A stretch of DNA of 13,748 nt from Clostridiales bacterium (lineage in GTDB: Bacteria; Bacillota; Clostridia; Christensenellales; Aristaeellaceae). The position numbers and the translations under genes are program-made. The DNA lies in contig SFFH01000050.1 of NCBI GenBank assembly GCA_004557905.1, positions 1-13,748 on the forward strand, given 5' to 3'. The notes under the pieces are model-generated. The model saw nothing but the letters and a program-made list of their open reading frames with translations. It made no database searches and was not told the origin of the DNA. Below are positions 5,921 through 12,979 of the stretch, piece after piece; within the stretch, counting starts at the first letter, position 1; each line of letters begins with the position of its first letter.

Positions 5921-7456
5921 ATGAATTGGAGTTTGCTCTTCCAGAGCTACGGCTCTGTCTTTCTCAACCCGCAGGTGCTTCTGATGACGCTCCTCGGCGC
6001 TGCCGGCGGCGTTCTTCTTGGCGCCATACCGGGCATGACCGCCACCATGGGCGTCGCACTGCTCATCCCCTTCTCCTTCGGCATGGAGCTCATCCCGTCC
6101 ATCGGATTGCTGCTGGGCATCTACTGCGGCGGCATGTACGGCGGCTCCATCTCCGCCATCCTCATCCACGCGCCGGGCACCCCGGCCGCTGCCGCCACGC
6201 TGCTGGACGGCTATCCCATGTGTCAGAAGGGTCAGGCCGGCAAGGCGCTGTCCATCGCCATGTTCTCCTCCTTCTGCGGCGGCATCATCGGCGCGCTGGT
6301 CATGACCTTCCTCTCCCCGCTGGTGGCGAACGTGGCCATGAAGTTCACCTCTGCGGAGATGCTGATGCTGGCCGTCTTCGGCCTGTCCGTCATCGTCGCC
6401 ATCTCCGGCCAGTCCATCGCCAAGGGCCTCATCTCCGCCTTCTTCGGCATGCTGCTGTGCACGGTGGGTCTTGACCCGACCTACTCGGCCAAGCGCTTCA
6501 CCTTCGGCGTGAAGCCGCTCTACTCCGGATTGCAGTTCATTCCGGTGCTGATCGGTCTGTTCGCCGTGTCCGAGATCATCGCGGGCGTCGAGCGCATCAT
6601 CAACGGCGAGGAGAAGCAGGAGTCCTCCAACGAGAAGATCAAGGAGGTTCTGCCGGATCTGAAGACCATTGCCCAGATCTGGCCGCAGATCATCTCCGGT
6701 GGCCTCATCGGCACCTTCATCGGCGCCATCCCGGGCGCCGGCGGCGACATCGCCGTGTTCGTCTCCTACGGCTTCAACAAGAGCTTCAGCAAGCACCCGG
6801 AGAAGTGGGGCACCGGCATCCCGCAGGGCGTCGCCTCCACCGAGTCCGCCAACAACGGCTGCTCCGGCGGCGCGATGATCCCGCTGCTGTCCCTGGGCGT
6901 CCCGGGCGATGCGGTCACCGCCATCATCCTCGGCGCGTTCATCATGAAGGGCATTCAGCCCGGCCCGACGATGTACGTGGACAAGCTCGACACCGTCTAC
7001 TGCGTGTTTGCCGCCCTCATGCTGGCCAACCTGGCCATGCTGATCGTCGGCTGCTGCGGCGTCCGCTTCTTCGCCAAGATCGTCTCCGTCGAAAAGAAGA
7101 TCCTCTACCCGATCATCCTCGTCATCTCGCTCCTCGGCGCGTTCTCCATCAACAAGAACGTGTTCGACGTCGGCGTGTGCGTCGTGTTCGGCATCGTTGG
7201 CTGGCTGATGAACAAGTTCGAGTTCCCGCTCAGCCCGATTCTGCTCGCCCTCATTCTCGGACCGATGTGCGAGCAGAACTTCGTCCGCTTCATGGACCTC
7301 AACAACGGCAACTTCGGCGCCATCCTCGGCCGTCCGATCGCCATCGGCTTCTTCGTCGTTGCGGTTGCGGTCGTTCTGTTCTCCATCTGGAATCAGCAAA
7401 AGATCAACAAGCGCGAGGCCGAAGCCCGCAGGGCTGCCGCGAAAGAGACCAAGTAA
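5921..7456 (+). CDS. tctA: Tripartite tricarboxylate transporter large membrane subunit TctA
   Basis: This 511-aa polytopic protein (about 10-12 helices) forms the transport channel of the TTT system and works as a secondary, ion-driven importer. The two inverted halves each carry the conserved glycine/proline loop: GAIPGMTA (34-41) with GIYCGGMYGGS and HAPGTPAAAA nearby, and GAIPGAGGDIA (about 268) with ASTESANNGCSGGAMIP and LGVPGDAVTAI. These are diagnostic for TctA. The ATG at 5921 has GGGAGGG (5907-5913) at 7-nt spacing and follows tctB by 18 nt. The C-terminus ends in a charged cytoplasmic tail. The operon stops at the hairpin at 7486-7517. The family is certain; the transported acid is not determined. 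Confidence 0.97.
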   Translation: MNWSLLFQSYGSVFLNPQVLLMTLLGAAGGVLLGAIPGMTATMGVALLIPFSFGMELIPSIGLLLGIYCGGMYGGSISAILIHAPGTPAAAATLLDGYPMCQKGQAGKALSIAMFSSFCGGIIGALVMTFLSPLVANVAMKFTSAEMLMLAVFGLSVIVAISGQSIAKGLISAFFGMLLCTVGLDPTYSAKRFTFGVKPLYSGLQFIPVLIGLFAVSEIIAGVERIINGEEKQESSNEKIKEVLPDLKTIAQIWPQIISGGLIGTFIGAIPGAGGDIAVFVSYGFNKSFSKHPEKWGTGIPQGVASTESANNGCSGGAMIPLLSLGVPGDAVTAIILGAFIMKGIQPGPTMYVDKLDTVYCVFAALMLANLAMLIVGCCGVRFFAKIVSVEKKILYPIILVISLLGAFSINKNVFDVGVCVVFGIVGWLMNKFEFPLSPILLALILGPMCEQNFVRFMDLNNGNFGAILGRPIAIGFFVVAVAVVLFSIWNQQKINKREAEARRAAAKETK

Positions 7457-7485
7457 CGCGGCAGAATCTCATCATCGCATAGCAA

Positions 7486-7517
7486 AAGGAAGCTGTCTCA
7501 AAGGAGGCAGCTTCCTT
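7486..7517. terminator. Bidirectional terminator between tctA and the glycerate kinase
   Basis: A 14-bp stem with one G-T pair (7486-7499 with 7504-7517, AAGGAAGCTG paired with CAGCTTCCTT at the base) and loop AAAG lies between the convergent genes. On the minus strand it ends in CTTCCTTTTGC, a reasonable T tract. On the plus strand the tract is CTTCCTTGTCT, weaker. It probably ends both transcripts. Confidence 0.75.
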
Positions 7518-7579
7518 GTCTATGATACAGATTTCAAATCCATATGGGGTACGTTGGTCAAAATGACAACCATATCGGG

Positions 7580-8827
7580 TCATCTGCACAGCAGCACACA
7601 CACGTCGTTGACATTGGTGCCGGTCGGTCCGGTCACCAGGAGCGCATCCATGTCACGGAGGATGGTGTAGGAATCATTGTCCGCAAGCGCCGCCTCGATG
7701 GACAGCCCGCGTGCTCGTGCCTTTTGTGCGAATTCACCGGTGACGATACCGCCCGCCGCGTCCGTCGGTCCGTCTGTTCCGTCGCTGCCGACGGAGAAAA
7801 TGCAGGTATCCGGAAGGCCGTCAATGCCATCTGCCGCCGCCAGCGCCAGCTCCTGGTTGCGGCCGCCCTTGCCCTTTCCATGAAGATGCACGACCGTCTC
7901 GCCGCCGAGGATCACCGCGCACGGCGGCTGAACAGGCTGTCCGCTCCTGTGAATTTCTCTGGCAATCGAGGCGAGCATGGCGCCTGCCTCGCGCGCCTCA
8001 CCGTCAAGCGTGGTCGTCAGCAGCAGCGGATGATAGCCGAGTGCACGTGCGCTGTCCGCCGCCGCCTGGCAAAGCGCGGTCACGTTTCCCGTGATCTGGG
8101 TACAGACGTTTGTAAGCCTCTTCGGCGTTTCCCTGTTCAGGAGCGGGATCAGATGCTCCGGAACGGAAAGCGCATATTTCGCCATGATCCGCTGCACATC
8201 CTCACAGGAGGTTTGATCCGGCACAGCCGGACCGGATGCGATGGTATCCAGCGAGTCGCCCAGCACGTCGCTGAGGACGATACACTCCACCTGTGCAGGC
8301 GCGCAGGCCGCGCCGAAACGCCCGCCCTTGACAGCGGAAAGATGCTTGCGCAGCGTATTGATCTCCGTAATCTCCGCGCCGCACGCTAGCAGCTGGCAGG
8401 TTAACGCGGCAATGTCATCAAGGCTTGCGCCCTCCAGCGGCAGCTCGAACAGCGCCGATCCGCCGCCCGATACGAGAAAGAGCACCGTGTCCTCCTGCGT
8501 CAGCCCACGAACCAGCTCCAGTGCACGCCTGGTGCCGCGGACGCCGTTCTCATCCGGCACGGGATGACCGGCCTCGAAGATCTCAATGCGGGGAATTTCT
8601 TCCTCGCTATGGTTGTATTTGGTGATGATCACGCCGCAATCCACCTGATCGCCGAGCGTGGTGCACGCGGCATGCGCCATACGCCAGGCAGCCTTGCCGA
8701 TTGCGATCAGCTTGACAGGTTTTGAAAACTGCCGTCCTGCCAGTGCGCGCCGCACAGCGGCATCCGGCAGCACAGCCTTGATGGAATCATGAACAATCCG
8801 TTGCGCATCCTGAATGATGGAAGACAC
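7580..8827 (-). CDS. Glycerate 2-kinase, MOFRL/DUF4147 family (GckA/TtuD-like)
   Basis: This 415-aa cytoplasmic kinase should phosphorylate D-glycerate, most likely to 2-phosphoglycerate, feeding lower glycolysis. The N-terminal DUF4147 domain carries Lys45 in AIGKAAW, the glycine loop SGGGS (120-124), HLSAVKGGR (162-170) and SDVLGDSLDTIASGP (186-200). The C-terminal MOFRL domain has LGGETVVHLHGKGKGGRNQE (307-326), GSDGTDGPTDAAGG (347-360) and GPTGTNVND (400-408). The start is GTG at 8827, with GGGAGGGG just upstream and no nearby ATG alternative. Older annotations of this family read 'hydroxypyruvate reductase' (TtuD), but the motifs are those of the kinases. No clear promoter is visible in the 168 nt upstream, which contain the terminator of the neighbouring binding-protein gene. 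It is convergent with tctA, so a shared carbon-acid pathway is possible but unproven. Confidence 0.93.
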   Translation of the reverse strand: MSSIIQDAQRIVHDSIKAVLPDAAVRRALAGRQFSKPVKLIAIGKAAWRMAHAACTTLGDQVDCGVIITKYNHSEEEIPRIEIFEAGHPVPDENGVRGTRRALELVRGLTQEDTVLFLVSGGGSALFELPLEGASLDDIAALTCQLLACGAEITEINTLRKHLSAVKGGRFGAACAPAQVECIVLSDVLGDSLDTIASGPAVPDQTSCEDVQRIMAKYALSVPEHLIPLLNRETPKRLTNVCTQITGNVTALCQAAADSARALGYHPLLLTTTLDGEAREAGAMLASIAREIHRSGQPVQPPCAVILGGETVVHLHGKGKGGRNQELALAAADGIDGLPDTCIFSVGSDGTDGPTDAAGGIVTGEFAQKARARGLSIEAALADNDSYTILRDMDALLVTGPTGTNVNDVCVLLCR

Positions 8828-8932
8828 CGTACCCCTCCCAAGATGAAGAATTGAGAAGCCCTCTGGCGTTTCCGGCAGATCATCTCATTCCTTTCTTCGA
8901 TCAGCCGCAAGGTTTATCCTTCTTTGCCATTC

Positions 8933-8971
8933 AAAAAGAACCAGAGCGAGCATCCGCCCGTTCTGGTTCTT
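8933..8971 (-). terminator. Intrinsic terminator of the amino-acid binding-protein gene
   Basis: On the minus strand, AAGAACCAGA (complement of 8962-8971) pairs with TCTGGTTCTT (complement of 8936-8945) over a 10-bp stem, followed by further Ts (complement of 8933-8935). It starts 24 nt after the stop codon and separates this gene from the downstream glycerate kinase. Confidence 0.85.
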
Positions 8972-8995
8972 CTTTGCTTGATTCACGCCGGAGCA

Positions 8996-9763
8996 TTACT
9001 TCGCCAGCAGGATCTGGTCAACCCACTGCTGATACAGTCCCTCTTCGTTGATCTGATCGATGAGCTCCTGGATCTTCTCGGTGAGCGCTTCCTCGCCCTT
9101 GACGCTGGCGATGTAGTTGCCGCCCTCGAAATCGAATGCAAACTCGGAGACCTCCAGGTCGTCGTTCTCCGCCAGCACGCTGTCATACACGGTCTTCGGG
9201 ACAGCCAGCGCATCCACGCGGCCGTTCTTCACCATGTTCACGCCGTCCGGAATCTTGGTGATGAGCTCGAGGTTCGCGCCGGTGAGCTGCTCCTCAACCA
9301 TGATCTGCTGGTTGGTGCCGTTCTGTGCGGCGACGGTCTTGCCGGCAAAGGCTTCCGCGCTGTTGTAGGTCGCGCCCATGCCCTTCTTGACGAGCAGGCC
9401 CTGGTCGCCCTCGTTCCAGTAGACGCCGGTGAGGTCCATCGCGTTGGTGCGCTCCTCATCGTAGGTCAGTCCGGCGATCATCATGTCGACATCGCCGCGG
9501 CCGACAGCCGCCAGGCAGGTATCAAACGCCATGGACTGGATCTCCAGCTCGACGCCAAGCTGATCCGCCATCCACTGCATCATCAGCACGTCGGTGCCCA
9601 CGACGTTGCCGTCGTCATCGATGTACTCATACGGCGGCCAGTCCGGGCTGGTGGCGACCACAAGCTTGCCGGCGGCCTGGATATCGGCCAGACGATCGGC
9701 CATCGCCAGAGAGCAGGTCATGATCATCGCAATCGCGAGCACGAGCGCAAAAAGCTTCTTCAT
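8996..9763 (-). CDS. Polar amino-acid ABC transporter substrate-binding protein (SBP_bac_3)
   Basis: This 255-aa extracytoplasmic receptor should serve the permease and ATPase encoded at 12313-13738. The signal peptide spans residues 1-22 (AMA|DRL). Cys17 is present but IMTC is a poor lipobox, so signal peptidase I cleavage is more likely than lipidation. The mature protein has the family opening GKLVVATSPDWPPYEYID (32-49), Arg105 in the GLTYDEERTNAMDLT segment (the family's alpha-carboxylate arginine), NGT (148-150), and Asp184 in GRVDALAV, where the family has the ammonium-binding Asp. The ATG at 9763 has AGGGGG (complement of 9772-9777) at 8 nt. The gene stands alone on the minus strand with its own consensus promoter and terminator, divergent from the rest of the transporter. 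The exact amino acid is not predictable by eye. Confidence 0.92.
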   Translation of the reverse strand: MKKLFALVLAIAMIMTCSLAMADRLADIQAAGKLVVATSPDWPPYEYIDDDGNVVGTDVLMMQWMADQLGVELEIQSMAFDTCLAAVGRGDVDMMIAGLTYDEERTNAMDLTGVYWNEGDQGLLVKKGMGATYNSAEAFAGKTVAAQNGTNQQIMVEEQLTGANLELITKIPDGVNMVKNGRVDALAVPKTVYDSVLAENDDLEVSEFAFDFEGGNYIASVKGEEALTEKIQELIDQINEEGLYQQWVDQILLAK

Positions 9764-9790
9764 AAGGAAAACCCCCTATCAATGTTTCAC

Positions 9791-9806
9791 CGCCGGTCCG
9801 CCGGCG
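9791..9806 (-). other. GC-rich hairpin in the binding-protein mRNA leader
   Basis: CGCCGG and CCGGCG (9791-9796 and 9801-9806) form a 6-bp stem with a 4-nt loop in the roughly 50-nt leader, upstream of the ribosome binding site at 9772-9777. On the minus strand the same bases read as a direct repeat CCGGCGG-A-CCGGCGG. It may stabilise the abundant binding-protein mRNA. Confidence 0.4.
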
Positions 9807-9818
9807 AATGATAGCGCT

Positions 9819-9847
9819 ATTTTACAACGGCGATATGCATATGTCAA
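9819..9847 (-). promoter_or_regulatory. Promoter of the amino-acid binding-protein gene
   Basis: On the minus strand TTGACA (complement of 9842-9847), a 17-nt spacer and TAAAAT (complement of 9819-9824) form a near-consensus promoter. Transcription should start near 9812. The spacer contains the palindrome ATATGCATAT (9833-9842). Confidence 0.9.
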
Positions 9848-9855
9848 GTGAATAT

Positions 9856-9872
9856 ACTGCATAAAACTGCAT
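9856..9872. repeat. Tandem ACTGCAT boxes next to the binding-protein promoter
   Basis: ACTGCAT occurs at 9856-9862 and again at 9866-9872, exactly 10 bp apart, just upstream of the -35 of the minus-strand promoter. A third TGCAT lies in the promoter spacer at 9836-9840, 22 bp from the first. One- and two-turn helical spacing suggests a regulator binding region, possibly for amino-acid-responsive control. Confidence 0.45.
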
Positions 9873-9930
9873 TGTCTTTTCTTTCATTCCCCTTTTTTCG
9901 CTTTTTCGGGAGAAAAAGAAGCGGAATATG

Positions 9931-9959
9931 TTGTTTCTTTTTTTGATCTGTGTTAGAAT
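9931..9959 (+). promoter_or_regulatory. Promoter of the aminotransferase operon
   Basis: TTGTTT (9931-9936), a 17-nt spacer and TAGAAT (9954-9959) preceded by TGT (extended -10) make a plausible promoter, with transcription starting near 9966 and a leader of about 50 nt. It is back to back with the binding-protein promoter, with about 83 bp between the two -35 hexamers. Confidence 0.7.
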
Positions 9960-10016
9960 ATGTCCGTTGTGTACTTTTGCAAATCCGCTTGAACAATCCG
10001 AAAGGTGTGAATATTT

Positions 10017-11198
10017 ATGCCAGAGCTGAGCCATCGCGTTCAGACGTTTACCGATTCCGTCATCCGGCGTATGACCCGCATCAGCGACGAGGTCGGCGCC
10101 ATCAATCTTTCCCAGGGCTTCCCGGATTTTCCGCCGCCCAAGGCGATCACCGACCGGCTGCGCGAGGTGGCCGACGAGGGTCCGCATCAATACCCCATCA
10201 CGTTCGGCGCGCAGAACTTCCGTGAGGCGCTCGCCCGCAAGCAGGGCAAGGCCTACGGCCGCGAGATCGATCCGGAGACCGAGATTCTTGTCACCTGCGG
10301 CGGCACCGAGGCAATGATGAGCGCGATGATGACCGTCTGCAATCCCGGCGACAAGGTCGTCGTCTTCTCGCCGTTTTATGAGAATTACGGCGCTGACGCC
10401 ATTCTCTCCGGCGCGGACCCGATCTTCGTGCCGCTCGTCCCGTCGACGTTCGACTTCGACCGCACGGTGCTCGAGGACGCCTTCCGCCAGCACCCGAAGG
10501 CGATCATCGTCTGCAACCCGTCCAACCCGAGCGGCAAGGTCTTCACCAAAGAAGAGCTGCTCTTTATCGGCGGCCTGTGCAAGCAGTATGACGCCTTCAT
10601 GATCACCGACGAGGTGTACGAGCACATCGTCTTCGCGCCCTACAAGCACGTCTACGCCGGTTCCCTGCCGGAGATCGCCGATCATGTGATCTGCTGCTCC
10701 TCCCTTTCCAAGACCTACTCCATCACCGGCTGGCGCCTGGGCTACCTGATCGGCCCGGCACACGTGATCGAGAATGCCAAGAAGGTGCACGACTTCCTGA
10801 CCGTCGGCGCGGCGTCTCCGCTGCAGGAGGCCGCCGTCGTGGGCCTCAACTTCCCGCAGAGCTACTACGACGAGGTGACGGCCCTGTACACAAAGAAGCG
10901 CCAGATCTTCCTCGACGGGCTGGACAAAATCGGCCTCAAGCACACCGTGCCGCAGGGCAGCTACTTTGTGATGGTGGACATCAGCGATTTCCAGAAGCCG
11001 GGCATGAAGTTTTATGGCAAGAGCGACATGGAGTTCTGCGAGTGGATGATCCGCAACGTCGGCGTGGCCGCCGTACCGGGTTCGAGCTTCTTCCGTGAGC
11101 CGGTCAACCATCTGATCCGCCTGCACTTCGCCCGCAGCGAGGAGACGCTCCATGAAGCGCTCAATCGCCTGGCTAAACTGCCGGAGCTGCTGAAATAA
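10017..11198 (+). CDS. PLP-dependent aminotransferase, class I/II (YbdL/kynurenine-aminotransferase-like)
   Basis: This 393-aa cytoplasmic fold-type I enzyme converts an amino acid and a 2-oxo acid into the matching 2-oxo acid and amino acid. Visible marks are NLSQGFPDF (30-38), the GGTEA cofactor-phosphate region (95-99), NPSNPSGK (167-174, with the Asn that contacts PLP), TDEVYEH (197-203, Asp198 to the pyridine nitrogen), SSLSKTYSITGWRLGY with Schiff-base Lys232, and Arg368 in IRLHFA for the substrate carboxylate. The SQGFPDF and DEVYEHIVF wording is like methionine/glutamine/kynurenine aminotransferases. The ATG at 10017 follows AAAGGTGTGA. Its stop overlaps the next gene's start (TAATG), so the two proteins are made together. 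Substrate choice among aromatic, sulphur or branched amino acids is not decided by the sequence. Confidence 0.93.
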   Translation: MPELSHRVQTFTDSVIRRMTRISDEVGAINLSQGFPDFPPPKAITDRLREVADEGPHQYPITFGAQNFREALARKQGKAYGREIDPETEILVTCGGTEAMMSAMMTVCNPGDKVVVFSPFYENYGADAILSGADPIFVPLVPSTFDFDRTVLEDAFRQHPKAIIVCNPSNPSGKVFTKEELLFIGGLCKQYDAFMITDEVYEHIVFAPYKHVYAGSLPEIADHVICCSSLSKTYSITGWRLGYLIGPAHVIENAKKVHDFLTVGAASPLQEAAVVGLNFPQSYYDEVTALYTKKRQIFLDGLDKIGLKHTVPQGSYFVMVDISDFQKPGMKFYGKSDMEFCEWMIRNVGVAAVPGSSFFREPVNHLIRLHFARSEETLHEALNRLAKLPELLK

Positions 11199-12286
11199 TG
11201 TATACGACCGACATCATCACTCTGCCGCGCTTCTGCTTTGGTCGCGGCGTGTACGCCCGCTTTCCGGCGCTGTGCAGGCCGCTGGGCGACACGTTTGCCG
11301 TGATCGGCGGCGTTACAGCGATGGAAAAGGGCCTGCCTGCCCTGACCGCCGCGCTTGAGGGCTCCGGCATGACGATGCTCGCCGCCCTGCCGTTCGGCGG
11401 CGCATGCACGCAGCAGGCGATGAACCATCTGGCTGCGGCCATCGCGCCGTTCTCCCCCGCATTTCTCGTGGGCATGGGCGGCGGCAAGGCGATCGACACC
11501 GCCAAGGGCGTAGCCAACCTACTGAAGCTGCCGCTGGTCAGCCTGCCGACGCTGGTGTCCAACTGCGCACCCATCACGGCGCTGTCCGTCGTCTACCGCG
11601 AGGACGGCCCGTTTGACCGCTTCCTCTTCTATGACGCGCCGCCCGCGCTGACGCTGGTCGATCTGGAGATCGCCGCCAACGCGCCCGCGAAGTACTTCCG
11701 CGCCGGCATGGGTGACACACTCGCCAAGCATCTGGAGAGTACGTTCAGCGCGCGCGGCGATGTGCTGGGCGTGTCCATGGATCACATGTCCGCCATCGGC
11801 GTGGCACTGTCCTCGACCTGCTACGGCCCGATTCTGCAATACGGCAGGCAGGCGCTTGACGAGGTGCTCCGCCACGAAGCCGGCCCCGCGATGGAAATCT
11901 GCGCGCGCAGCATCATCGTCTCCGCCGGTCTAGTCTCCCTGATGGCCAACGACGACTACAACTGCGCCCTCGCGCACGCCGTCTGCTACGGCCTGCAGCT
12001 CTTTCCCCATGTGGAGGAGCGCTGTCTGCACGGCGACCTGGTCGCCTACGGCGCGCTGGTGCAGCTGGTGCTGGACGGCCGGACGGAGAAGGCGCGCGAG
12101 TTGCGCGCTTTCCTTCAGACGCTCGGCACGCCGGTAACGCTTGCGCAGATGAACGTGCCGCTTGATCGCCCTGCGCTTGAAGCAACGCTCCATGCGGCCA
12201 CCACCGGCCCGGACATGGCCCACATTCCCTATCCCATCACGCCGGACATGGTCTTTGACGCCATGATCCGCGTCGAAACCCTGTAA
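11198..12286 (+). CDS. Iron-containing/GldA-type dehydrogenase, probable 2-hydroxyacid dehydrogenase (HcxA/YbdH-like)
   Basis: This 362-aa NAD(P)-dependent oxidoreductase is of the iron-containing alcohol dehydrogenase/glycerol dehydrogenase group. GMGGGKAIDTAK (92-103) is the dinucleotide-phosphate loop. Metal ligands correspond to GldA: Asp173 in GMGDTLAKHLE, His260 in ALAHAVCYGL and His278 in LHGDLVAYGALVQL. At the substrate pocket, GldA has STDAP but this protein has SNCAP (Cys123 for the Asp), and the C-terminus ends IPYPITPD. From memory both traits resemble E. coli HcxA (YbdH), a reductase of 2-oxo acids. E. coli ybdH also lies beside an aminotransferase gene, ybdL. Translation is coupled to the aminotransferase through TAATG. 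Inferred role: reduction of the transaminated 2-oxo acid to a 2-hydroxy acid. A glycerol dehydrogenase is less likely given the operon. Confidence 0.85.
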   Translation: MYTTDIITLPRFCFGRGVYARFPALCRPLGDTFAVIGGVTAMEKGLPALTAALEGSGMTMLAALPFGGACTQQAMNHLAAAIAPFSPAFLVGMGGGKAIDTAKGVANLLKLPLVSLPTLVSNCAPITALSVVYREDGPFDRFLFYDAPPALTLVDLEIAANAPAKYFRAGMGDTLAKHLESTFSARGDVLGVSMDHMSAIGVALSSTCYGPILQYGRQALDEVLRHEAGPAMEICARSIIVSAGLVSLMANDDYNCALAHAVCYGLQLFPHVEERCLHGDLVAYGALVQLVLDGRTEKARELRAFLQTLGTPVTLAQMNVPLDRPALEATLHAATTGPDMAHIPYPITPDMVFDAMIRVETL

Positions 12287-12312
12287 CCCCTGTCCCGGAA
12301 GGAGGAATCCCC

Positions 12313-12978
12313 TTGCTCGCCAATATTGAAAGGCTGCTCGTCAAGTATGGCATGAACTTCGTCAACGGTCTGGGCACGACGCTGCTGCTGGCCCTCGTCT
12401 CGGTGTCCGTCGGCTGCCTGATCGGCGCATTGGTCGCCATCATGCGTCTGTCCAAGTCGAAGGTGCTCGGCGGCATTGCCACCGTGTACACGGAGATCAT
12501 CCGCGATACCCCGCTGCTGCTGCAGCTGTACTTCTTCTATTTCCTGCTGCCGGACCTGCTGCCCGCGCTGAGGCTCTCCAAGTTCACCTGTATCGCCATC
12601 GCCCTGATCTTCAACTCCGGCGCGTACATGTCCGAGATCTTCCGCTCCGGCATCCAGTCCATCGACCGCGGCCAGACAGAGGCTGCCCGCTCCCTGGGCC
12701 TCTCCGCCAGCCAGACGATGACGCGCATCGTGCTTCCGCAGGCGTTCAAAAACGTGCTGCCGGCCATGTGCAACGAGTTCGTCGCCATCACCAAGGAGAC
12801 CTCGCTGGCCTCCACGTTCTACGTCGGCGACCTGATGACCCAGTACCAGACGATCTCCGGCAAAACCTACCTGGTTCTGGAGCCGCTGATCATCATCGGC
12901 GTCATCTATTTCGTTGTGACGTTCACGATGAGCAAGTTCGTCGCGCTGCTTGAAAAGAAGCTGAAGGAGGGTGACTGA
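12313..12978 (+). CDS. Polar amino-acid ABC transporter permease (HisM/GlnP family)
   Basis: This 221-aa integral membrane subunit, probably working as a homodimer, forms the channel for the imported amino acid. It has about five hydrophobic segments, the family-typical EIIRDTPLLLQLYFFYF (61-77), and the EAA loop EAARSLGLSASQTMTRIVLPQ (from 123), whose conserved glycine contacts the ATPase. The start is TTG at 12313 with AAGGAGG (12299-12305) at 7-nt spacing; no ATG is better placed. It follows the dehydrogenase by 26 nt and its stop lies 1 nt before the ATPase ATG, so it belongs to the same operon. Its binding protein is the divergent gene at 8996-9763. Confidence 0.95.
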   Translation: MLANIERLLVKYGMNFVNGLGTTLLLALVSVSVGCLIGALVAIMRLSKSKVLGGIATVYTEIIRDTPLLLQLYFFYFLLPDLLPALRLSKFTCIAIALIFNSGAYMSEIFRSGIQSIDRGQTEAARSLGLSASQTMTRIVLPQAFKNVLPAMCNEFVAITKETSLASTFYVGDLMTQYQTISGKTYLVLEPLIIIGVIYFVVTFTMSKFVALLEKKLKEGD

Positions 12979-12979
12979 A

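Noticed and set aside
5273..7399. Very long open frame on the minus strand opposite tctB and tctA (about 700 codons)
   Set aside because: It mirrors the codon bias of the GC-rich sense genes. Its translation is a low-complexity mix of His, Asp, Glu, Gly and Ala with no recognisable motif, and it has no ribosome binding site.
8828..8932. Promoter for the glycerate kinase (TTGCGG followed by TGAGAT on the minus strand)
   Set aside because: The -10 match is too poor to support a call, and no better candidate was found.
9822..11153. Long minus-strand open frame opposite the aminotransferase
   Set aside because: The aminotransferase on the other strand has all catalytic motifs. The antisense product has no domain and would span the divergent promoter region.
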